Source: Burkholderiales bacterium (GTDB lineage: Bacteria > Pseudomonadota > Gammaproteobacteria > Burkholderiales > Usitatibacteraceae). From it: a stretch of DNA of 7,235 bases. Numbering within the stretch: the stretch's first letter is position 1; each line of letters opens with the position of its first letter. Below, one piece after another: positions 1 to 6,181 of this stretch. The stretch spans positions 1-7,235 of the forward strand of contig JANXWW010000014.1 in assembly GCA_025350945.1 (NCBI GenBank), in the 5' to 3' direction. The notes under the pieces were generated by a model. It searched no databases. It worked only from the letters and a program-made list of their open reading frames with translations, and was not told the DNA's origin. The translations under genes were made by a program, and so were the position numbers.

Positions 1-1019
1 ACATCCGGGTCTTGGCGCAAAATGGCTCGCAAAGCACGTGCAAACGTCATGTCGATTTTGTGATTGACCTGCGTTTGCCCCACGCCATCAAGATCGTATT
101 CGATTGGATCTTCCACCGTCATCATATTGCGCGTGTGCGCATCGAGCCTTGAAAGTGCGGCATAAAGCGTGGTGGTTTTGCCTGAGCCAGTCGGTCCTGT
201 GACGAGCAAAATGCCGTGCGGTTGCTGAATCAGCTTATCGAGCCGCTTCAAGGTATTGGCGGGCATGCCGAGGCCATCTAGCGATAAGCGCCCCGCCTGT
301 TTATCGAGGAGCCGCATCACCACGCGTTCGCCATGCCCGGTTGGCAAGGTCGAGACGCGCACGTCTACCGGACGCCCGGCAATGCGCAACATGATGCGCC
401 CATCCTGCGGCAAACGTTTTTCGGCAATATCGAGCTCTGCCATCACTTTTACGCGTGAGACCATCGCCGCATGCAGCGAGCGTTTTGGCTCGACCACATC
501 GCGCAGCGCACCATCGACGCGAAAACGCACCAGCGAGCGACGCTCAAAAATTTCCAGGTGAATGTCGGATGCGTTTTCGCGAATCGCCTGCGTTAACAGC
601 GCATTGATGAGCTTGATAATTGGCGCATCATTTTCGGTTTCGAGCAGGTCGGTAATATCGGGAAGCGATTCGGTAAGCAGTGCTAAATCAGCCGAGCTTT
701 CAATATTGCTGGCGATGTCGTCCATGTGCTCGCGATTTTCGCTATCACTCTCGCCTTCGTGCATATAAGCGCGCGCCAAACGGGAAGTGAAATCCGGCAG
801 CGATAGCAACACGGGCCGCAGCGCTTTACCCGTCATGCGGCGCACTTCAGCGAGCGTGGTTGATTCCGGATTTGGTGCCAGCCAGACCTCAATTTCACCA
901 TCAACTTCACGCGCCGTGATCACGCCTTTCGCCTTCGCGAAATGATAGGGCAGCAAACGCACCACGCTGGATTCAGAACTCTCCATGACATTGCGTTCTT
1001 TAGAATCAAAAGTGCCCAT
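1..1019 (-). CDS. gspE: GspE, type II secretion ATPase (3' end missing)
   Basis: Cytoplasmic hexameric ATPase that powers pseudopilus assembly in the T2SS. About 339 codons are visible, and the gene runs off the left edge. The N-terminal ~125 residues look like the variable domain that contacts GspL. The core begins at the ENDAPIIKLINALL stretch (about 129-142), followed by SDIHLE (151-156). Then come the arginine-rich segment, a Walker A motif GPTGSGKT (275-282) and the Asp box TVEDPIEYDLDG (301-312). The last visible residues are ARALRAILRQDPDV, just before the expected Walker B, which lies outside the window. Walker A falls where it does in ~500-residue family members, so the start is plausible. 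The ATG at 1017-1019 lies two bases after the gspD stop, suggesting translational coupling. Met12 (984-986) is an alternative start preceded by AAAGAA. Family assignment is firm; GspE rather than PilB follows from the adjacent gspD. Confidence 0.96.
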   Translation of the reverse strand, partial: MGTFDSKERNVMESSESSVVRLLPYHFAKAKGVITAREVDGEIEVWLAPNPESTTLAEVRRMTGKALRPVLLSLPDFTSRLARAYMHEGESDSENREHMDDIASNIESSADLALLTESLPDITDLLETENDAPIIKLINALLTQAIRENASDIHLEIFERRSLVRFRVDGALRDVVEPKRSLHAAMVSRVKVMAELDIAEKRLPQDGRIMLRIAGRPVDVRVSTLPTGHGERVVMRLLDKQAGRLSLDGLGMPANTLKRLDKLIQQPHGILLVTGPTGSGKTTTLYAALSRLDAHTRNMMTVEDPIEYDLDGVGQTQVNHKIDMTFARALRAILRQDPD

Positions 1020-1021
1020 GA

Positions 1022-3094
1022 TTATTTGGGTTCTGGTGTGGTTGGGGGTGTAGTTGTGGGTGGTAAGGTGGCGGAAGCATTGGGTGATGCTGGCAACAAC
1101 GGCCCACCTGTGGGTGGCAGCAGTGATTCGCCTTCACGCAGCGCATTCGATTGCTCGTTGCGGATGTAATCGTAGCGCTCGCCTGTCAACTGATTCGCCG
1201 CCTTGCCATCGCGCAGTACATAAGGCCGCAGGAAAATCATTAGGTTTGTTTTGTCGCGATTGCGGGTTTTGTATTTGAATAAATTACCGAGATAGGGAAT
1301 ATCGCCCAGGATCGGCACCTTGCTGTCGTTGTTTTTGGTGTCGTCCTGAATCAAACCGCCGATCACAATGATTTGTCCGTCATCGGCTAACACGGTGTTT
1401 TCGACGGAGCGTTTATTCGTAATCAAGTCCGCAGAACGCACATTATTAGCTGTCACCACGCTCGACACTTCCTGAAAAACTTTGAGCTTGACCGTGCCGC
1501 CTTCGGTGACTTGCGGCGTTACGCGCAGCGTGAGGCCCACATCTTTACGCTCAATAGTTTGAAACGGGCTGTTCGCTGCATTGCCTGTTTGCGTGAAGCT
1601 GCCGGTGACAAAAGGTACGTTCTGACCGACGACGATTTTCGCTTCTTCATTATCGAGCGTCAAAATTGTGGGCGTTGATAGCACGTTATTTTTTTGATCT
1701 GCTTCCAGCGCACGAGCTAGCGCGCCCAGGCTTAAAATGTCTCTTCCGTTCACCCGAACCGTGCCGCGCACCAGGCCAAGATTCAGCCCGTTACCCAAGC
1801 TGGTAATATCAGACGCCGCTTCGATGATATTTCTTCCAGCAGCAGGAGCCCCAAAATTTGTTCCGCCAATAACCTGCGTGCCGCCTCGATTCAGCCCAGA
1901 AATATCTTGCCACTGAATACCAAATTCTGCTGCCGTGCTGCTACTGACTTCCACAATCAGCGCTTCAACAAACACCTGCGCACGCCGCGCATCGAGCTTG
2001 TCGATCACTGCGCGGAGCGAATTGTAAACATGATCGGGTGCGGTGATGACCAGCGAATTTGTTGAAGGGTATGCTTGTATGGTGGAGTTAATTTGGGACG
2101 ATGCAGCCGTTGCTGATGCAGCCGAAACTGCTCCAGAGGCCGCACCAGTGCTAGTGCTTGATGTGGTGGCGGCTTGTGAAATGGCGGAACTTGCCGCCGC
2201 ACCGCCCAATAATCCGCGCAAGGTCTCCGCCATTTTTGTGGCTTCTGCGTTGCGTAAATACACCACATAAATGTTGCCATTCGCCGCCGTGGGAATATCA
2301 ATGCCCGCCACTAGCGCCTTCACGCGAGTGATAAGCGCAGGCGTGTCTGCGCGCAGCAACAAACTATTAGTGCGCGGTTCAACGCCGATGGCCAGCTTTG
2401 CGGGCGCGCCCGGATTGGCAGGATTCGCCGCAGTTTCGGGCATCAGGCGGCCAAGCAGGGCGCTGACATCCACCGCGCTCGCGTACTGCAATTTAATCAT
2501 CTGCAAATCGGTGCTGGCAGGCACATCAATGGATGCAATAATGCGCGCGATGCGCTTCACGTTTTCGGCGTAATCGGTAATCACCAATGTGTTGTTGCCT
2601 GGATAGGCACCGATAAAATTGTTCGGTGCCACCAGCGGACGCAGCACCGTGGCGAGCTGTGCTGCCGATTCGTTTTGCAAGGTGAAAACTTGCGTGACGA
2701 TTCGATCGCCCGAAATCTGCATACCGCGACCCACGACAGGGCCCGATGTTTTGGCATCGGCTTCGGGCACGATTTTTACAACGCCGCGTTCTTCAATCGC
2801 CGTAAAGCCATGCACGCGCAAAGCAGAAAGCAAAATCTGATACGCCAAATCTTTCGACACGGGCGCTTGCGAAATGATATTCATACTGCCCGTCACACGC
2901 GGATCAATAATGAAATTTTTGCCGGTGTGCGCGCCAATGGCTTTGACCACAGACGGGATATCCGCATTCACAAAATTCAGCATCACCGTGTCTTCGGCGA
3001 ATGCCGGGAAGGAGATCATTGCGCTAGCAGCGCAAGCCAGAATCGTTTTTCTGGCGTAAGACGAGAGGTAAGAAGGAAGAATTGTGAGTGTCAT
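1022..3094 (-). CDS. gspD: GspD, type II secretion system secretin
   Basis: Forms the multimeric outer-membrane channel through which folded exoproteins leave the periplasm. The 690-residue product has a Sec signal peptide: basic R15-K16, a hydrophobic core, and a likely cut after AFA (residue 33). Domains in order are N0 (about 35-110), N1 (130-192), N2 (196-268), N3 (273-370) and the secretin barrel (about 375-628). Visible secretin landmarks are QVFVEALIVEV (373-383), LSTPTILTLDNEEAKI (472-487), VPFVTGS (493-499, central-gate region) and VPILGDIPYLGNLFKY (593-608). N3 carries a low-complexity Ala/Ser/Thr insert at about 298-334. The tail after 660 is Pro/Thr-rich rather than an obvious S-domain, so pilotin dependence is uncertain. 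The ATG at 3092-3094 is chosen because it gives a complete signal peptide; only a weak GGA lies five bases upstream. gspE follows after two bases. The gene is divergent from the small methyltransferase. Length is ordinary for the family. Confidence 0.97.
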   Translation of the reverse strand: MTLTILPSYLSSYARKTILACAASAMISFPAFAEDTVMLNFVNADIPSVVKAIGAHTGKNFIIDPRVTGSMNIISQAPVSKDLAYQILLSALRVHGFTAIEERGVVKIVPEADAKTSGPVVGRGMQISGDRIVTQVFTLQNESAAQLATVLRPLVAPNNFIGAYPGNNTLVITDYAENVKRIARIIASIDVPASTDLQMIKLQYASAVDVSALLGRLMPETAANPANPGAPAKLAIGVEPRTNSLLLRADTPALITRVKALVAGIDIPTAANGNIYVVYLRNAEATKMAETLRGLLGGAAASSAISQAATTSSTSTGAASGAVSAASATAASSQINSTIQAYPSTNSLVITAPDHVYNSLRAVIDKLDARRAQVFVEALIVEVSSSTAAEFGIQWQDISGLNRGGTQVIGGTNFGAPAAGRNIIEAASDITSLGNGLNLGLVRGTVRVNGRDILSLGALARALEADQKNNVLSTPTILTLDNEEAKIVVGQNVPFVTGSFTQTGNAANSPFQTIERKDVGLTLRVTPQVTEGGTVKLKVFQEVSSVVTANNVRSADLITNKRSVENTVLADDGQIIVIGGLIQDDTKNNDSKVPILGDIPYLGNLFKYKTRNRDKTNLMIFLRPYVLRDGKAANQLTGERYDYIRNEQSNALREGESLLPPTGGPLLPASPNASATLPPTTTPPTTPEPK

Positions 3095-3146
3095 GCTTGT
3101 CCGAAATATTGTGGTGTGGCTAATGATTTAGCTTGAGAGTTGCCTG

Positions 3147-3171
3147 ATTGTACGTCATGAATTGCGCAATT
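3147..3171 (-). promoter_or_regulatory. Candidate gspD promoter −10 box with overlapping palindrome
   Basis: On the minus strand a TACAAT hexamer (3147-3152) resembles a sigma-70 −10 box and would give a leader of roughly 45 bases before the gspD start. No good −35 box stands at the right distance. A perfect 12-base palindrome, AATTGCGCAATT (3160-3171), lies in the spacer region just upstream, where a repressor or activator could bind. The palindrome is seen directly; its role as an operator and the promoter itself are inference. Confidence 0.25.
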
Positions 3172-3175
3172 GTGC

Positions 3176-3190
3176 GACTCGCCATGAGTC
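3176..3190. repeat. Short inverted repeat in the gspD/methyltransferase intergenic region
   Basis: GACTC (3176-3180) and GAGTC (3186-3190) form five-base arms around the spacer GCCAT. It lies four bases from the 12-base palindrome at 3160-3171, between two divergently transcribed genes. It is short enough to be chance, and is recorded because the two symmetric elements sit side by side in a 160-base regulatory gap. Confidence 0.2.
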
Positions 3191-3201
3191 TTGTATTGCG
3201 T

Positions 3202-3231
3202 TTGGGGAAGACAAATTTTGCGTGATATAAA
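3202..3231 (+). promoter_or_regulatory. Candidate extended −10 promoter for the small methyltransferase
   Basis: The plus strand has TG-A-TATAAA (3223-3231), a good extended −10 element, with a poor −35-like TTGGGG (3202-3207) 18 bases upstream of the hexamer. Transcription would start near 3238, leaving a very short leader before the ATG at 3255, which also lacks a clear Shine-Dalgarno sequence. The location, just upstream of a divergent gene, supports the call; activity is untested. Confidence 0.4.
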
Positions 3232-3254
3232 ATTGTTATTCTTTTCCATGTTCA

Positions 3255-3782
3255 ATGAACAAAAAAATGATGAAACTTGATTTAGGCTGCGGCACCAAAA
3301 AACGTGAAGGTTTTGTGGGTGTAGATAGTATGACTTTGCCCGGCGTGGATGTGGTTATTGATCTGCGCGCAACGCCGTGGCCGTGGGCGGATGATTCAAT
3401 TGATGCAGCGTTCTCGTCCCATTTCGTTGAGCATTTGACCGGTGAGGAGCGGATAACGTTCTTCAATGAATTGTGGCGCGTGTTGAAGCCCGGCGCGCAG
3501 GCAGAAATTATCACACCCGACTGGTCGCACGCCAGCGCCTATGGCGACCCAACGCATAAATGGCCACCCATGTCGCGATGGTATTTGGTCTACCTCGATA
3601 AGCAATGGCGTGAAGCGCAAATCGCGCATGTTGGATACACCTGCGACTTCACGCACGTTTACGCTTATACGCCTGATGCGTCGCTGCAAGGACAGCCCGA
3701 AGATACCATACGACAAGCTGCTCATTATTATGTAAACGCGGTGAGTGAACTGCGTGCAAAATTGACGAAACGCGCGCAATAA
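3255..3782 (+). CDS. Class I SAM-dependent methyltransferase, small stand-alone
   Basis: A 175-residue methyltransferase, probably cytoplasmic, with substrate unknown. Motif I is LDLGCG (8-13), followed by VGVD (21-24), where Asp24 would bind the SAM ribose. Motif II-like DDSIDAAFSSHFVEHL (46-61) and the VLKPGAQAEIITPDWS strand (about 80-95) follow, the last with the family's usual LKPGG-like turn. The GDPTHKWPP segment after it resembles the small predicted methyltransferases often found in lipopolysaccharide and exopolysaccharide clusters. No signal peptide or membrane segment is seen. It is the only plus-strand gene here. It is divergent from gspD and converges on the glycosyltransferase with 51 bases between stops. 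The start is uncertain: ATG at 3255, or Met5/Met6 at 3267/3270, the latter giving MKLDLGCG. None has a clear ribosome binding site. The fold is confident; a role in glycan modification is inferred from the neighbour. Confidence 0.88.
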   Translation: MNKKMMKLDLGCGTKKREGFVGVDSMTLPGVDVVIDLRATPWPWADDSIDAAFSSHFVEHLTGEERITFFNELWRVLKPGAQAEIITPDWSHASAYGDPTHKWPPMSRWYLVYLDKQWREAQIAHVGYTCDFTHVYAYTPDASLQGQPEDTIRQAAHYYVNAVSELRAKLTKRAQ

Positions 3783-3790
3783 GTGCCAAG

Positions 3791-3827
3791 AAAAAAATCG
3801 AGAACTCTAGCCCAGTAGAGCGTTTTC
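3791..3827 (-). terminator. Possible weak terminator between convergent genes
   Basis: CTCTA (3805-3809) and TAGAG (3816-3820) form a five-base stem with a six-base loop. On the plus strand GAGAA/TTTTC can extend it across a two-base bulge. Read on the minus strand, as the exit from the glycosyltransferase gene, the stem is followed after seven bases by a run of seven T (complement of 3791-3797). On the plus strand it is followed only by TTTT. The stem is weak and the T run is offset, so this is tentative, but the position between two stop codons fits. Confidence 0.35.
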
Positions 3828-3851
3828 AGATATTTATGTCTGTAGAGCGTT
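3815..3851. repeat. Ten-base direct repeat straddling the glycosyltransferase stop
   Basis: GTAGAGCGTT occurs at 3815-3824 and again at 3842-3851, 27 bases apart, on either side of the TAA stop at 3834-3836. Because 27 is a multiple of three, the downstream copy is in frame with the gene: after the stop, the same frame would read ISENALLG before a TAG at 3807-3809, echoing the GNALQT end of the protein. This may be a small tail duplication or chance. Confidence 0.4.
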
Positions 3852-6083
3852 GCCAGTGCTTGGGTTTGTTGATCCGGTTGCGGCGTTTTTTCTGACCAGC
3901 GCCAACTGCTGCATGGCGCGGAGCACGTCAAGTATCGCCGTGATGTCTGGCAGATTTTTACCCGGTTTAAAGTTTGCTGGAAAATCCGCAAGCTGCGCCA
4001 TCACCGTTTTATCAGGCGAGAAAAACAAAAATTGTCGATATGTTTGACCATCATCCCCATTAGCCCCATTAGCCCCATCAGCCCCATCAGCACCATCACT
4101 CATCAGTAGATGATCGCGATAAAAACCATCAATCGATGCGCTTGGCGCGCGCAGATCAGGCAGTGAAATGGCGGCGAAATGCGCTTTCAACATTTCGCGC
4201 CATAGTTCAAGTCGGCCATGGCCAAAATGTATAGGCGATAACCCCAAATCAGCGAGGTTACGTATGGTCTTTGTGAGGTCGGGCAAACCGTTTTCTGCGT
4301 GCTCTTTGAGCCATCGGTAGGGCTCGTGAAAGAGGCGCAGCCAATACGCGCTCGCATCATTTTCGGCTGCGCGGACGGCCGCGCTGTCGAAAGGTGCTGC
4401 CAGCAGCGTGACAAGGCGTGACACGCGCGCAATATGCCGTAAAAAATCATCGCGCCGCGCCGGCAGAATATGCTCAAAAACATCAAGTGCTACAACGATG
4501 TCGTACGATTTATCAGCCATGTCGAGATTAGTCGCATCGCCAAGAATGACATCATTCGCGCCCGCAATTTCAGCCGGGATTTCCTGATCAAGATAGGTGA
4601 TCTTGTCGTTCGGCAACAGCTTGCCCAGCAATCTGTGTGTATTCGCGCCGACCTCGAGAATCGAAAACGTTTGCCCACGCTCGCGCAGATGATCGATGGC
4701 GCGCGCAATAATGCCATAGCGCTGAAATTGATCGAACGTTGCCTGCACACCGTGGGGCTGCGTGAGCATCGCGGCAAACAAAGGTCGCGCGGATTCGATA
4801 CTTTCAATGCGGCCCAGAAATGCAATCGCCTCGCCTGCGCTAACTTGTGGGCTCGTGTCTACGGCGCGTTCGGCGGTTTCGGTCAATTGTTTAGGTGTCA
4901 GAAAATGGTCAAACCCGGTGCGTAATAAAAACGTGGCGACATGTTCTGCCCAATTCAGTCGAGTGGGCGCGAAAAAATTTGCCACAGGGTTGTTGTCAAA
5001 AAGTTTTTCCACGTGTCGTGAAAACATGGCTGTTGTTTCCGCATCAGCTCGGACGGTAGCTTCATTTATCGTGTTGGTGTCATGTATGCGATATTCGTAA
5101 AGCGGTGCCGATACATACACGGGCTCAGACCGCAAGGTGGCCCTCAGTGCGAATTCAAGATCGTGTACATAGCGCAGATCTGAAAAACCGTTCATCTCGC
5201 GCAGGAATGTTGCGCGAATAAAAAAATTGCCGGTTGATATAGCGACGTTATTGCGAAGCAGCGCAAAACCAATAGTGGGTGCCACGTCAGCCATGGCGGC
5301 TATGTTTCGTAAATTGCGGGAAGTCGAGTCCGCCGGCGATGGCGCAAGGTGACTGTTTTCATCAATCACCTCAATGCCCGCAAAGCCCCAGTCCGCGCCA
5401 ATTGCGGCAATATGCGCAACCATTTTCTCGATGCGCTGCGGATGAAAGCGATCATCTGAATTCAGAATGTTGATGTACTCACCCTTTGCCAGCGTTATTG
5501 CCTCATTAATTGTCTGCGCAGCACCGCGATTTTCGCGCGCACTTCCGCGTGCAATAAATTGATGTGGAAATGGGCAGGCCGGTAATAGCGCGCGAATTCG
5601 TTCGACAGAATCGTCGCTCGATCCGTCATCAATGATAATCAGCTCGATTCGCTTCCAGGTCTGGCGATAAATGGATTCCAGACACGGGCCGATAAATCGC
5701 GCGTGATTGTATGACGGCACGATCACGCTCACCAGCGGGCTTACTGTTTTTGCCGGTTTTAAATATCGCTGTCGCGCATTCACCCAGGCGAGGTAGGCCA
5801 GCCGCCGAACCGTAAACTCGGTGCCGTAAAGACGGCTTAACGCCACGCCAAAGCCATGCGTCGTTGCCGCGAGCGTCCAGTTTGAGCTAACACCAGCCGC
5901 TGAAAAAAAATGCACCGCCTCACGAATTTGCCCAGTGCGCGAAAAAAGTTCGCCCAGCATGTGCAGGCAATCCACATCGTTCGGTGCCATCGTCAGCGCA
6001 TGTTGAAACATCGCTGCCGCGCTTGTTATATCGCCCGCGTTCAGTTTCGCCAGCGCTTCAGATTTAATCTGTTGGATATCCAT
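3834..6083 (-). CDS. TPR / family 2 glycosyltransferase / methyltransferase fusion protein
   Basis: A 749-residue, three-module enzyme, probably cytoplasmic (no signal peptide or membrane helix). Residues ~1-65 look like one or two TPR repeats (AAAMFQHALTMAPNDVDCLHMLGELF). Residues ~116-335 are a GT-A family 2 glycosyltransferase: LVSVIVPSYNHARFI (117-131), IIIDDGSSDDS (149-159, nucleotide-sugar Asp), LNSDDR (207-212, DXD-like metal site) and VHDLEF (306-311) near the catalytic-base position. Residues ~455-640 form a class I SAM methyltransferase: ILEVGA (475-480), LDQ (498-500), GDATNL (515-520) and YDIVVALDVFEHI (527-539). A Gly-X-Y run, GADGADGANGANGDDG (664-679), follows. Such fusions occur in O-antigen, capsule and protein-glycosylation loci; donor and acceptor are unknown. 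It is co-oriented with gspC and gspD and lies between them, 98 bases after gspC. No Shine-Dalgarno precedes the ATG at 6081-6083, but it places the TPR segment at the N terminus. Domain calls are firm; pathway is inference. Confidence 0.92.
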   Translation of the reverse strand: MDIQQIKSEALAKLNAGDITSAAAMFQHALTMAPNDVDCLHMLGELFSRTGQIREAVHFFSAAGVSSNWTLAATTHGFGVALSRLYGTEFTVRRLAYLAWVNARQRYLKPAKTVSPLVSVIVPSYNHARFIGPCLESIYRQTWKRIELIIIDDGSSDDSVERIRALLPACPFPHQFIARGSARENRGAAQTINEAITLAKGEYINILNSDDRFHPQRIEKMVAHIAAIGADWGFAGIEVIDENSHLAPSPADSTSRNLRNIAAMADVAPTIGFALLRNNVAISTGNFFIRATFLREMNGFSDLRYVHDLEFALRATLRSEPVYVSAPLYEYRIHDTNTINEATVRADAETTAMFSRHVEKLFDNNPVANFFAPTRLNWAEHVATFLLRTGFDHFLTPKQLTETAERAVDTSPQVSAGEAIAFLGRIESIESARPLFAAMLTQPHGVQATFDQFQRYGIIARAIDHLRERGQTFSILEVGANTHRLLGKLLPNDKITYLDQEIPAEIAGANDVILGDATNLDMADKSYDIVVALDVFEHILPARRDDFLRHIARVSRLVTLLAAPFDSAAVRAAENDASAYWLRLFHEPYRWLKEHAENGLPDLTKTIRNLADLGLSPIHFGHGRLELWREMLKAHFAAISLPDLRAPSASIDGFYRDHLLMSDGADGADGANGANGDDGQTYRQFLFFSPDKTVMAQLADFPANFKPGKNLPDITAILDVLRAMQQLALVRKNAATGSTNPSTGNALQT
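4048..4101 (-). repeat. Nine-base tandem repeat encoding Gly-X-Y triplets
   Basis: About six imperfect copies of a nine-base unit (CCCCATTAG / CCCCATCAG and variants on the plus strand) lie inside the glycosyltransferase gene. They encode a collagen-like GADGADGANGANGDDG run at residues 664-679, glycine at every third position. Copy-number changes by replication slippage would keep the frame, adding or removing three residues. The repeat is seen directly; length variation is inference. Confidence 0.85.
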
Positions 6084-6137
6084 TATTGAAATTTAAACGC
6101 CAGCATACACGGGCTTCATGAGCTATTTATTGCTTGT

Positions 6138-6169
6138 AGCGCCCGCCGGTGCTTGTGTTTTATCTTTTT
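6138..6169 (+). other. Hairpin followed by T-rich stretch, plus-strand polarity
   Basis: AGCGCC (6138-6143) and GGTGCT (6148-6153) form a six-base stem with one G·T pair around a CGCC loop, followed at 6158-6169 by TTTTATCTTTTT. It resembles an intrinsic terminator for plus-strand transcripts, yet the genes on both sides are on the minus strand. In the minus direction the stem gains an A·C mismatch and lacks a T run, so it would not terminate gspC. The rest of the 98-base gap (6084-6181) is AT-rich, and I see no convincing minus-strand promoter in it. Confidence 0.25.
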
Positions 6170-6181
6170 AAATATGAAAAA

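Noticed and set aside
256..768. Two successive plus-strand open frames
   Set aside because: Both lie opposite gspE core sequence and have Arg/Ser-rich or Ser-rich products with no domain.
2675..3136. Plus-strand open frame of 153 codons
   Set aside because: It is antisense to the N0/N1 region and signal peptide of gspD, which is clearly the real gene; the product is His/Arg-rich without motifs.
3095..3254. Transposon or insertion-sequence ends flanking the glycan cassette
   Set aside because: No matching terminal inverted repeats or target duplications could be found between this gap and 6084-6181, and no transposase gene is present.
3396..3779. Minus-strand open frame of 127 codons
   Set aside because: It is a shadow of the plus-strand methyltransferase, which has motif I, the ribose-binding Asp and the later motifs in order.
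4470..4925. Plus-strand open frame of 151 codons
   Set aside because: It is antisense to the methyltransferase module of the large glycosyltransferase, whose motifs read cleanly in the opposite frame.
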